From Niastella sp. OAS944 (lineage in GTDB: Bacteria > Bacteroidota > Bacteroidia > Chitinophagales > Chitinophagaceae), in NCBI GenBank assembly GCA_024809215.1, contig JANUBW010000001.1, positions 1,902,841-1,966,840 of the forward strand: DNA of 64,000 nt, written 5' to 3'. Every line of letters begins with the position of its first letter. Position 1 is the first letter of the stretch. Positions 45,448-53,175 of this stretch are shown one piece after another. A program made the position numbers and the translations under genes. A model generated the notes under the pieces. That model was not told the DNA's origin, searched no databases, and was given only the letters and a program-made list of their open reading frames with translations.

Positions 45448-48069
45448 TTAAATTGAAAACCAATAATTGAACTTGATAAGGAATATATTGTTGGGAAATA
45501 CATCTCCCAGGCTGCTGATGCCATTGCTCAAACTCAGCCCGCCTGGTTGTACATATGTTGTTCTATCCTGTGACCAAACAAAATTAACCTGCGAGCCGGC
45601 ACGATACTCCCAGCGGAATACAAGGTTGCTGCGAAACTGGCCAAAATCGAAATCTGGATTCATGAACTCAAATTTATCTGAAGCATTACCATTCTCCAAT
45701 ACTTCATAACTACTGCCATTCAATGTAGGATTTAATTGTACAAAACGGTTATAATACTTCCGTGCCCGCGGATCACTCACCCTTTTAAAATCTGAATACT
45801 TTCCAACTGTTGCAAACGGACTTCCATAGTATTGAACAGATACTTCAGGGGTTATGTTATAATCGACACGAAGGGTAACAGCCATCGTACGCTGCTCTAT
45901 TTTGCCAAGAACATACCTGACAGCGCTGCCGCTGGTTGCTGTTGTGATATATTGCAGATCATTTCTACTGTTTGAATAATTAAAGCTTGCAGATAATTTT
46001 AAAGTGGAAACCGGAACATACTTAATTCCCGGTTGAATGGAATAATAACGGGCACTGTTATGACCTGATAAATTTAGTTCTGAATTCAGCTCGAAGAAAA
46101 GCCTTCTGGAAGGATCTGTTCTCATATAAACACTTTGATTCAACAGGGATGGCACAAGCATAGCACTTCCTCCACGTAAGATCCTTGTATCAAGTGATTG
46201 CGGCGTATAACCGGTAGAAACGTTAAAAGCCCATTTATTCAAAAATTCGAGATAAATACCAAGATTTACACTGGAGGATAAATATCTCAATCCAAAATCC
46301 CAGTTATTGGTTTCAGACAAGGTAGCATTGTAAGTGCGAAAAATGGAAACAGGTTTGTTCACAAAATAGTAAGCAGAATTCTTTTGTTTAATGACATCAG
46401 CCATTTGCATATAACCCATATCATTGAGGTCAAAACCGGGTGAACGCCAGGTACATTCAGTTGAATAACGCAGGAGCCCTTTACTTCCTTTTCCTATTTT
46501 GATACTGCCACCACTACCCGAAAGCATGCCTGCTGTTGAATCATAATGCAGATGAGAAGCATCGGGCCGCTGATAATAACGGGCAGAAGATTGCTGAAGG
46601 CCAATCATGGCTTCGGAATTGCCGCTTATATGGCTGCCAACCAGTTTCGCTTCCACATAATATTCTTTATCGTGCCATTGATGAAGCAGATCTATTCCGC
46701 CGGTGTAAGCGTTGCGGTTCATGAAATTCAATGCCGGTATTTTTATAAACCTGTTTGTGGAAGTAAATATTCCCCCCAACACTGTATTCCCCTGTTTATA
46801 ATCCTGTTGAACCCTTACCAGCGCATAATTTGTAAGCGGTTCCACAATTGCCCGCTTTCTCTTTCCCAAAGAATCAATGCTTGCATATTCATTAGCAGTA
46901 AGGCTTTGCAACACGCCTATAGAAAATCCGCCGGCTGTTTTGCCACTCATTTTTGCGGCGCCAAGAATAGTGGTATTATCAGGATATTTAATAAACTCAT
47001 TATCATTCAATGTGGGGTAAAACGAGGCAACATGTCCTATTCTACGGCTATAAAACAGGGAGGAATTATCGAAATCAAAGTTGAAAATATTTCTTCCTTC
47101 GAGGAAGAAAGGCCGTTTTTCTTCATAGAAAGTTTCAAACGCAGAAATGTTCATCACCGACGGATCAGATTCTACCTGGCCAAAATCGGGGTTCACCGTG
47201 AGATCAACAGTAAGATTGCTTGTTAAACCAATTTTTGCATCCAGCCCTGCTTTGCCCAACCATCGCCTTCCCTTGTTTGCGAACGGATTCGCCTCTTCCG
47301 TTTTAAACGTATTGAGCTTTCCAACGGTATAAGGCAACATTTCAAACCTTCTTGATCTTGGCAACCCATGTATTCCATGCAGTTCACCAAACAGGTATAA
47401 CATACCCGGCCCTTTTGATGATTGCGGCTCCCAATCGCTTTCCTGTTGCAAACGGTCGATCCATCGCCAGCTGTGAAGCCCCCAAACCTGCAGGGAGTCT
47501 TTGCTATAACGAAGCTGGCTCAACGGAATCCTGAACTCTGCTGTCCATGCCGAATCTTCATTTGAAGTTTTTACATACCATACCGCATTCCAGTTATTAT
47601 CGGCATTTGCAGGATTCGTTATCAGCAGATCTGTTTTTTGCCCCGCAGCAGACACATCAAACTCGAACCCTGTACGCCGGTCGTGATAACTGTCAAAACA
47701 AATGCCCACCATATCACCTATAAATTCATCGCGTCGCCCTGCTTTCCTGATAATTTTTTCAGGCTCGTGATCTATGGCCCTGATGGCTACATAAATATTT
47801 TTATCGTCGTACAGGATCTTTAATTGTGTGGGCTGCGATGGCTGGGCACCTTCATTCGGGATCCACTGCGTGTAATTACCCGACCAGCTTAAGGTTTTCC
47901 AACAGGCATCATTCAGTTTACCGTCAATTACAGGTCTTTCAGTAAAAGGAATACGATGTGTTTGATAGATCCTTGGTCCTGATGTTGTTGAATTTGTAAG
48001 TTTATTTTGAGAAAAAGCTTCGTGAAAATGGAAAAGAAATAGAAAAGCCGGCAGCAATCGTAATTTCAT
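45448..48069 (-). CDS. DUF5916 outer-membrane protein with CBM9-like N-domain
   Basis: 873 residues from the ATG at 48069, which begins a signal peptide (MKLRLLPAFLFLFHFHEAFSQ); an in-frame extension upstream would run through the promoter. Residues about 30-210 match the family-9 carbohydrate-binding-like fold (RPVIDGKLNDACW, VAIRAIDHEPEKI, WTAEFRIPLSQLRYS). The rest is a DUF5916 region with alternating hydrophobic strands (RRPFFLEGRNIF..., YYSIQPGIKYVP) ending in IKFNYWFSI, as expected of an outer-membrane beta-barrel. Members are widespread in Bacteroidota but have no established function. Here it leads the GH29-GH2 unit under a class-1 operator, which suggests a role in handling the same glycan. 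Confidence 0.75.
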   Translation of the reverse strand: MKLRLLPAFLFLFHFHEAFSQNKLTNSTTSGPRIYQTHRIPFTERPVIDGKLNDACWKTLSWSGNYTQWIPNEGAQPSQPTQLKILYDDKNIYVAIRAIDHEPEKIIRKAGRRDEFIGDMVGICFDSYHDRRTGFEFDVSAAGQKTDLLITNPANADNNWNAVWYVKTSNEDSAWTAEFRIPLSQLRYSKDSLQVWGLHSWRWIDRLQQESDWEPQSSKGPGMLYLFGELHGIHGLPRSRRFEMLPYTVGKLNTFKTEEANPFANKGRRWLGKAGLDAKIGLTSNLTVDLTVNPDFGQVESDPSVMNISAFETFYEEKRPFFLEGRNIFNFDFDNSSLFYSRRIGHVASFYPTLNDNEFIKYPDNTTILGAAKMSGKTAGGFSIGVLQSLTANEYASIDSLGKRKRAIVEPLTNYALVRVQQDYKQGNTVLGGIFTSTNRFIKIPALNFMNRNAYTGGIDLLHQWHDKEYYVEAKLVGSHISGNSEAMIGLQQSSARYYQRPDASHLHYDSTAGMLSGSGGSIKIGKGSKGLLRYSTECTWRSPGFDLNDMGYMQMADVIKQKNSAYYFVNKPVSIFRTYNATLSETNNWDFGLRYLSSSVNLGIYLEFLNKWAFNVSTGYTPQSLDTRILRGGSAMLVPSLLNQSVYMRTDPSRRLFFELNSELNLSGHNSARYYSIQPGIKYVPVSTLKLSASFNYSNSRNDLQYITTATSGSAVRYVLGKIEQRTMAVTLRVDYNITPEVSVQYYGSPFATVGKYSDFKRVSDPRARKYYNRFVQLNPTLNGSSYEVLENGNASDKFEFMNPDFDFGQFRSNLVFRWEYRAGSQVNFVWSQDRTTYVQPGGLSLSNGISSLGDVFPNNIFLIKFNYWFSI

Positions 48070-48095
48070 ACAGCAATACAAGGGTTTATTATGTG

Positions 48096-48163
48096 TAAAT
48101 CTAATACTGCCTTGCCTGAAACATGGTGACCGAATGTTTCTGAATAGGGAGGCAAATGTTACA
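48096..48163 (-). promoter_or_regulatory. Class-1 operator and -7 box of the DUF5916-GH29-GH2 operon
   Basis: Half-sites TGTAACATTT and AGAAACATTCGG in the sense direction start 22 bp apart from 48163. The -7 box TAGATTTA (48096-48103) lies 26 bp further and 26 bp before the start codon. It stands back to back with the operator of the divergent GH29 gene. Confidence 0.65.
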
Positions 48164-48217
48164 AAGAACTGACAGGGAGAATGACTTGCAGCCCAAAAGC
48201 GATGGAAACCAGGCGAC

Positions 48218-48285
48218 TGCAAGATTTCAGGCAGCTAAATGTAACATTTGATAACCTGGTTCTACTGCAAATAACGATAATTTAA
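48218..48285 (+). promoter_or_regulatory. Class-1 operator and -7 box of the rightward GH29 gene
   Basis: On the plus strand TGCAAGATTT (48218) and TGTAACATTTGA (48240) are 22 bp apart. A -7-like box TAATTTAA (48278-48285) follows after 26 bp. The box ends only four bases before the ATG, so the transcript would have almost no leader. Confidence 0.6.
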
Positions 48286-48289
48286 TTCC

Positions 48290-49600
48290 ATGAAAAGACC
48301 CCTTATAATTCTGTCGCTGATCATCATCACACATAATTCCTTTGCACAAGCAGTTGTAGATTCTTCACTGTTGCTTTCGGAAAAAGACATGCAATGGTGG
48401 AAAGATTCCAAGTTTGGATTGTTCATTCATTTTGGACTGTACTCAGTTCTGGGTGCGGGCGAATGGGCTATGTTCTACAAAAGAATGGATACGAGTGAAT
48501 ATGGTAAATTAAAAGACTCGTTCACCGTTTCAAAATACTCCGGAAAAAATTGGGTAAACGCTGCAAAACAGGCCGGATGCAAGTACATGGTGGTTACTTC
48601 AAGACATCACGATGGCTTTAGTTTGTTTAATACCGGCTTTGGTAATTACAATTCACTGAACAGTCCTGCAAAAAAAGACCTGATCAAAGAATATGTAGAT
48701 GCAGCTCACGAAGCCGGAATGAAAGCCGGTATTTATTATTCTCCGCTCGATTGGCGGTATCCCGGTTTCTTTTTTCCTGACCTGTATTATTCCAATGCCC
48801 TTGAAATGAAAAAGCAAACCTACACCCAGGTTCATGAGCTGTTAAGCAACTATGGCAAGATCGATATTCTTTGGTATGACGGCGGAGAAGATAACTGGCT
48901 TGGGTTTGCAGGTTTAATGTGGGATGGCGGAAAAGGCTGGTACACCCGTGGTTTTGACAAACCTTACACCGGAAAATTCAGCTGGGAACCCGTTAAGCTG
49001 AATTCAATGGTAAGAGAACTGCAACCAAAGATCGTGATCAACCCCCGCAGCGGATGGATGGGTGATTTTAATACACAGGAAGTAAACCTGAGAGGTAGAG
49101 AAAGCAGACCCTGGGAATTGTGTACCAACCTTAGCCAAACAGCCTGGGGCTGGACGCCTGATGCTGCCGACCGGATGATGTCTCTTGACAGTTGCATCCG
49201 TTTATTGGTGTCTGTTGTGTGTCAGAATGGAAATTTATTATTAAACGTTGGTCCCAAACCAGATGGAGAAATTGAGCCTGCACAGGTGCAACGCCTGAAA
49301 GAGATCGGTGATTTTCTTTCAGAAAATGGAGAAAGTATTTACGGCACAAAAGGAGGCGTATGGGATGCAAAATGGGGCGGAACCACTATTACAGATAAAG
49401 CGATCTACGTTCATGTTTTAAAAGTTCCTGCAGATGGAAAAATTATCCTACCAACTGTTTCAAAAAAAATAGCCTCAGTAAAATATCTGGGAACGAATGT
49501 AAAGGTAAGCTTCAGTGAAACTGAGGGTAAAATTGTATTGAATGGGATCACCAATAAAAAAAACAAAACAGATATGATCGTGAAGCTTAGTTTTAATTGA
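48290..49600 (+). CDS. GH29 alpha-L-fucosidase (copy 3), Sec-secreted
   Basis: A 436-residue GH29 enzyme with a Sec signal peptide (about 1-20, ending SFAQ). The order is that of classical family members: MQWWKDSKFGLFIHFGLYSVLGAGEWAM, TSRHHDGFSLF (His-His-Asp near 106-108) and KIDILWYDGG, with nucleophile Asp197. A small C-terminal beta-sandwich (about 345-436) follows. It is shorter and more distant than copies 1 and 2 and closer to the broad-specificity GH29-A type. It is the only locus gene read rightward and has its own class-1 operator, so it belongs to the same regulon. Removal of alpha-1,2-fucose from xyloglucan galactose is the likely task; substrate is inferred. Confidence 0.9.
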   Translation: MKRPLIILSLIIITHNSFAQAVVDSSLLLSEKDMQWWKDSKFGLFIHFGLYSVLGAGEWAMFYKRMDTSEYGKLKDSFTVSKYSGKNWVNAAKQAGCKYMVVTSRHHDGFSLFNTGFGNYNSLNSPAKKDLIKEYVDAAHEAGMKAGIYYSPLDWRYPGFFFPDLYYSNALEMKKQTYTQVHELLSNYGKIDILWYDGGEDNWLGFAGLMWDGGKGWYTRGFDKPYTGKFSWEPVKLNSMVRELQPKIVINPRSGWMGDFNTQEVNLRGRESRPWELCTNLSQTAWGWTPDAADRMMSLDSCIRLLVSVVCQNGNLLLNVGPKPDGEIEPAQVQRLKEIGDFLSENGESIYGTKGGVWDAKWGGTTITDKAIYVHVLKVPADGKIILPTVSKKIASVKYLGTNVKVSFSETEGKIVLNGITNKKNKTDMIVKLSFN

Positions 49601-49671
49601 GAGAAGTTTTAGTATCTACGATGATTATCGCAGGCTTCTGCAATTACTCATTTGAATAGCTCTGATAAACG

Positions 49672-49708
49672 AACAAAGGCTGTCTTCACTTTTTGACAGT
49701 CCTTTGTT
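49672..49708. other. Stem-loop between convergent genes
   Basis: AACAAAGG-CTGTC pairs with GACAG-T-CCTTTGTT (one bulged base) around a 10-base loop. It lies between the convergent GH29 and lipoprotein genes. No T-run follows on either strand, so terminator function is only a guess. Confidence 0.35.
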
Positions 49709-49810
49709 CATGTTGCGGGTCCCCAGAGCTGTTAGTGTCAACCATCGGTTTTACAGTAAACACTTTTGTATTTTGACCCGCTTACACCATTATTAATTCG
49801 GACAACTGTA

Positions 49811-50515
49811 TTATAACGTTCTGTGGGCTTCCCAGGTTCCAGAACCGGTATCCGACTTCCAGCCTCCTTTAATGTTGTTTCCGCTAAGAGTACCTGTAAT
49901 TGTTGCGAGCGGATCGGGTTCGTCCCCGATAGTAGCTGTAATGTTATTGTTAGTTATTGAACCTTTTAATGGAGGGATAACCTGGAAGTCAGCAGGAATA
50001 AACAAACCTTCAACTTTATCTTTTTTGATAACCAAATTCAGGGTGCCATTACCACCTTGTTCGGTAAAAGTGCCTTCAAAGCAATATACTTGCGCATAAG
50101 ACGCTTCTTTAAGCACCTGAACTACAGCATTGCTATGACCGCTGATATGAATATTTGTAATAGTTGGGTTGCTTCCGTCTGAATTCACCGTAAAATCGAA
50201 ATAATCATTATTATAGCGGAAAGTGATAGTGCTATTTGAGCCTTCTGTGGTTGAATTACTGGATGTGTAAGTATACGATTTATCATCAATTATCAAACTT
50301 GCAGATAACGCGGCCCCGTCATTTTTAAAATTGATTAAAATATTTCCGGTTGATCCTACAAAAACTCCTTTATAAATACCATAGTTTTTGTTGTCGTACG
50401 TTGCTTTGGCAGTTGGGGTGTTTGATAAATTGCTATCAGTTTCATTCTTATCATCATCTTTCGAGCACGAAATAAGCATTACACATGCTACTAAATAAGA
50501 GAACAATTTCTTCAT
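49811..50515 (-). CDS. Hypothetical lipoprotein
   Basis: A 234-residue protein with a lipoprotein signal (MKKLFSYLVACVMLISC, Cys17) followed by an acidic/polar linker (SKDDDKNETDSNLSNT). The mature part reads as two beta-rich halves: about 45-130 (IYKGVFVGSTGNILINFKNDG) and about 135-234 (QVYCFEGTFTEQGGNGTLNLVIKKDKVEGLFIPAD ... ITGTLSGNNIKGGWKSDTGSGTWEAHR). The GTL-SGNNIKGGW pattern recalls small calycin-like or lipocalin-like barrels in Bacteroidota lipoproteins, but no family can be assigned with confidence. It is downstream of two LuxR-type regulators on the same strand, separated by a gap with a perfect inverted repeat, so it may have its own promoter. No link to the xyloglucan genes is visible. 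Confidence 0.7.
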   Translation of the reverse strand: MKKLFSYLVACVMLISCSKDDDKNETDSNLSNTPTAKATYDNKNYGIYKGVFVGSTGNILINFKNDGAALSASLIIDDKSYTYTSSNSTTEGSNSTITFRYNNDYFDFTVNSDGSNPTITNIHISGHSNAVVQVLKEASYAQVYCFEGTFTEQGGNGTLNLVIKKDKVEGLFIPADFQVIPPLKGSITNNNITATIGDEPDPLATITGTLSGNNIKGGWKSDTGSGTWEAHRTL

Positions 50516-50566
50516 TTTAAGATGTCTTTTTTAATGTAAAGTGCGATTTTTCAAAGATTACTTTTG

Positions 50567-50591
50567 CAAGATGCAAATGGTTTGCATCTTG
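50567..50591. repeat. Perfect 11-bp inverted repeat upstream of the lipoprotein gene
   Basis: CAAGATGCAAA and its exact complement surround TGG. It lies 52 bp upstream of the lipoprotein start and 50 bp past the stop of the LuxR gene. It could be an operator or a weak terminator for the LuxR pair; no T-run follows. Confidence 0.5.
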
Positions 50592-50640
50592 TGAAATACT
50601 CATTTTTAGGTATTTTTTAAAGATCAGATCAAAAGCCTGA

Positions 50641-51369
50641 TTAATGCTTTATCAACCCAAAAGCCACGGCGAACCTGTACAACAGGGCAAAGCTTTTCAG
50701 CTCCAGTTTTTGGGTGATATTTCGGCGGTGCGTGTTAACGGTCAGTCGCGAAATGCATAAGGTTTCAGCAACCTGCTTCGTTCTTAATCCGCTTGCCAGC
50801 AGGGTGATGATGTCTTTTTCTTTTTTTGTGAGCAGGCTGAACTTTTTAAAATTCTTTTTCACCCAATCGCTTTCTTCCAGCAGCGTGTTGATTTTGGGGG
50901 CGATGGCGCCTAGCGAATTCACATCGTTTACCATCAACAAAATTTTATGCGAGTTTTCCCCGCCGGGCGTGTATAACAATTTCGCCGTGCCGAAATACCA
51001 GTTGTAAGAGGAAGCGCCTTTGGGTTTTACACGGTGAGTAAAACTAAAGACACGGGAAGGATCCTGCTGTTGTTGCAAAAAGGCATAGCCGGACATGATC
51101 CTTTCCGCTTCTTCCCGAACAAAAAAACGTTGGAAATAATCAGGTCCCATCACCTTTAATTCATCCAAACTGTGCATCAGGATATCGCAACCTCTTTTGT
51201 TCATGTAGGTTACTGCATTTTTGCTCAAATCCGTCACCAACATGTTCCCCGGCAGGTAATCGCCAATCTCCTCAACAGTGCACTCACCGCTGTTTATCTT
51301 TTGGCTTAATGTAAACACCTGCTGGCCACTGGCATCTATAAGTTCATCGGTGGTAATTATTTTTTTCAT
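50641..51369 (-). CDS. LuxR-type regulator with PAS-like N-domain
   Basis: A 242-residue protein with no signal peptide. Residues about 35-155 look like a PAS-type sensor (NMLVTDLSKNAVTYMNKRGCDILMHSLDEL ... FTHRVKPKGASSYNWYFGTAKLLY). The C-terminal LuxR/GerE helix-turn-helix (about 178-235) reads LLTKKEKDIITLLASGLRTKQVAETLCISRLTVNTHRRNI with the standard recognition helix. There is no receiver Asp, so it probably responds to a ligand or redox cue through the PAS domain. It follows the similar gene at 51376-51987 by 6 bp and shares its C-terminal design, so the two are tandem duplicates. Targets are unknown. Confidence 0.82.
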   Translation of the reverse strand: MKKIITTDELIDASGQQVFTLSQKINSGECTVEEIGDYLPGNMLVTDLSKNAVTYMNKRGCDILMHSLDELKVMGPDYFQRFFVREEAERIMSGYAFLQQQQDPSRVFSFTHRVKPKGASSYNWYFGTAKLLYTPGGENSHKILLMVNDVNSLGAIAPKINTLLEESDWVKKNFKKFSLLTKKEKDIITLLASGLRTKQVAETLCISRLTVNTHRRNITQKLELKSFALLYRFAVAFGLIKH

Positions 51370-51375
51370 GGGTGT

Positions 51376-51987
51376 TCACTCGTTATGATCAGTTGCACTA
51401 ATGAAACCAAATACTTCTGCGACCTTCAACAGGTCGGCGGACTTTTGTATGGATAATTTTCGATAGATATTTTTGCGATGTGTATTTACTGTGTGACGAG
51501 AAAGGTGAATAGCTTTTGCTATTTCTTCGCTGGTCTTTCCTTCGGCCACCAGTTTCAGTATCTCTTTTTCTCTATTGGTAAGAGAAGCAACTTTCTCCAC
51601 GTTTTGGCTGAGGAAATCATACTGTTCCAGCACCCGGTGCAGTTTAATCTTTACATCATCTAAAAGACCGGTGAAATAAGAGAATATTACCACTTCGTTT
51701 GGAAGCCCTTGTTCATCTTTGTGCAGTCTTGCCGATGCAACCAACCATTCCTGAGAATCTTTTTCATTCCTGCGATAAAAAAAACTGTACAAAGCGTATG
51801 GGTCTTTGTCTTTCAAAAAATGGGAGATCTCCCACACGAGTTGCTCCATCATTTCTTTTGAGGGAGGTTCGTAAAAATGTTTATTGAGAAGCATAGGTGC
51901 AACCGGGGCAACGCTTTTATGAAGCTCGCGGAGTGCAAATACTTTTACTTGGCCTGGAAACAGATAGAGTATTTCTTCTTCAGACAT
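51376..51987 (-). CDS. LuxR-type regulator, tandem paralogue
   Basis: A 203-residue protein. The N-terminal half (about 1-120) is a divergent PAS-like region (VFALRELHKSVAPVAPMLLNKHFYEPP ... YSFFYRRNEKDSQEWLVASARLHKDEQGLPNEVVIFSYF). The C-terminal GerE/LuxR helix-turn-helix (about 138-198) reads LTNREKEILKLVAEGKTSEEIAKAIHLSRHTVNTHRKNIYRKL. It is the first gene of the pair. Directly upstream lies a fragment that reads like the tail of a third copy (52018-52188). An 18-bp inverted repeat (52255-52272) lies 268 bp upstream. Function beyond DNA binding is unknown. Confidence 0.82.
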   Translation of the reverse strand: MSEEEILYLFPGQVKVFALRELHKSVAPVAPMLLNKHFYEPPSKEMMEQLVWEISHFLKDKDPYALYSFFYRRNEKDSQEWLVASARLHKDEQGLPNEVVIFSYFTGLLDDVKIKLHRVLEQYDFLSQNVEKVASLTNREKEILKLVAEGKTSEEIAKAIHLSRHTVNTHRKNIYRKLSIQKSADLLKVAEVFGFISATDHNE

Positions 51988-52017
51988 GATATGTTGCGCA
52001 GTTTTAAAGAAATGGTT

Positions 52018-52188
52018 TTATATTAGATAAAACGCCTGCGCAAATTGGGTAATGTCGTAATTGTTGCGGTGGGTTTGGGCAGTCTTCTCAGAAATATGAA
52101 GCCTGGCGACTGTTTGGTCTTCTGCTAGAAGGTCGCAGCCGATTGTGCCCCCGGCCGGAGCGAAGGATGAAACAGGGTTTTGGTGCAT
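52018..52188 (-). pseudogene. Remnant of a LuxR-type regulator
   Basis: A 56-codon reading frame from the ATG at 52188. Its middle, DQTVARLHISEKTAQTHRNN, matches the recognition helix of LuxR/GerE domains and aligns with IAKAIHLSRHTVNTHRKN of the intact neighbour. After that the conserved IYRKL segment is missing, but QFAQAFYLI recalls the neighbour's VAEVFGFI end. The N-terminal 20 residues are unrelated. This looks like a decayed third copy of the tandem pair with an internal deletion; a short functional peptide is less likely. Confidence 0.5.
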
Positions 52189-52254
52189 ATCAGTTTAGGG
52201 TTGGTTGGGCAGGACAAGGCAGGTTTGGCACAAGAATAATGAAAAATGGCATTA

Positions 52255-52272
52255 ATACCTAATATCAGGTAT
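52255..52272. promoter_or_regulatory. 18-bp inverted repeat upstream of the LuxR pair
   Basis: ATACCT and AGGTAT enclose six bases. A related ATAC-N10-GTAT of the same total length occurs at 50596-50613 ahead of the lipoprotein gene. LuxR-type dimers bind short inverted repeats of about this size, so both may be operators; this is inferred. The rest of 52275-52690 shows no gene, RNA or repeat that I can support. Confidence 0.35.
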
Positions 52273-52690
52273 AGATATTGAGATTTTTTTTATTATTAAA
52301 ATTATTGTCCGACTAAGGGACAGGAATTAGACTGCTCATCTTACTTTCTTCTTTATAGCGATGAAATGGTTAAGCTCCTGAGAGATGTGTAAGCCGGATA
52401 AAAACTTAAGAAGAAGACAATTGGGAAGGGCTTGAATATGCAACAATGAATGCCGGGGTGTTCACCAGACAATCTGCTATAAATCGCTAATCAGCTTTGC
52501 TCCAGCGTGACCCAATTCTATTAGGCTATAAAACAACTGATGAACATTTATTCAGCCTGGTTTCGGGAAGGCAAATAAGAAGTCCCGTCACACCACCGAT
52601 ATTCCTACGACGGATCCGAACTACGATAAGTCATTCATAAGAATTTGATTTGGAATGGGTGCTTGGATGACATGCAAGCTTGTCTGCTAC

Positions 52691-52724
52691 CAAAAGAAAA
52701 AGCCCTCAGTTTTCACTGAAGGCT
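52691..52724 (-). terminator. Rho-independent terminator of tRNA-Pro
   Basis: Read leftward, AGCCTTCAGT and ACTGAGGGCT form a stem with a GAAA tetraloop, followed by TTTTCTTTTG. It ends 13 bp beyond the tRNA-Pro 3' end. Confidence 0.85.
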
Positions 52725-52736
52725 CTGTTTGTTTTG

Positions 52737-52810
52737 TCGGGAGGACAGGATTCGAACCTGCGACCCCATGGTCCCAAACCATGTATTCTACCGGGCTGAA
52801 CTACCTCCCG
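52737..52810 (-). tRNA. tRNA-Pro (anticodon UGG)
   Basis: 74 nt, CCA not encoded. The acceptor stem CGGGAGG pairs with CCTCCCG and the discriminator is A. The anticodon arm CATGG-TTTGGGA-CCATG places UGG at 34-36. The T arm GCAGG-TTCGAAT-CCTGT is standard. A terminator follows directly. Confidence 0.95.
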
Positions 52811-52971
52811 AACGGCTATTCTCTTTCAATCTTCACCAATCAACCTCTCCGTTCAAATAGGGTTGCAAAAGTATATTTTTTTCGCTTTCCTCCAAAATAA
52901 AAATAGAAGAACCCCAAAAAAAATTTTACTTCTATGGTATTACAGAGAATTTTTTGCCTGTGGCGGTCAAT

Positions 52972-53103
52972 CTAATAGCATTGGAGCCCCCCGTAATGAT
53001 CGGCACCCGGCCTCATCACCTGGTACACTACAGGCGCGTTAATACTATATAACCCTATTTGCAGCCGCAAAGTATAATAACCGGTATCGATTGACACAGG
53101 CAT
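52972..53103 (-). CDS. Possible small ORF or gene remnant (43 aa)
   Basis: An ATG at 53103 opens a 43-codon frame rich in Tyr and Leu that ends RPGADHYGGLQCY and then stops. The composition (MPVSIDTGYYTLRLQIGLYSINAPVV split over strands) looks protein-like rather than random, and a stop codon lies four codons upstream. It could be the C-terminal relic of a lost gene between tRNA-Pro and the desaturase. I recognise no family. The rest of 52811-53175 shows nothing else. Confidence 0.25.
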   Translation of the reverse strand: MPVSIDTGYYTLRLQIGLYSINAPVVYQVMRPGADHYGGLQCY

Positions 53104-53175
53104 GGTAAGCCCTTACGGTTGCAGATACCAGGGAGAAAATGCAACCAGAAAGGGAGAAAATTTTACTGGTAATAA

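Noticed and set aside
46546-47226. A 226-codon frame antisense to the DUF5916 gene
   Set aside because: Shadow of a well-supported coding strand; composition is not protein-like.
48070-48222. N-terminal extension of the DUF5916 reading frame
   Set aside because: It crosses the class-1 operator and promoter; the signal peptide begins at 48069.
52655-52900. An 81-codon plus-strand frame across tRNA-Pro
   Set aside because: It overlaps the tRNA and its terminator completely, a usual artefact (the CFVGRTGFEPATPWS-like peptide is a tRNA read in reverse).
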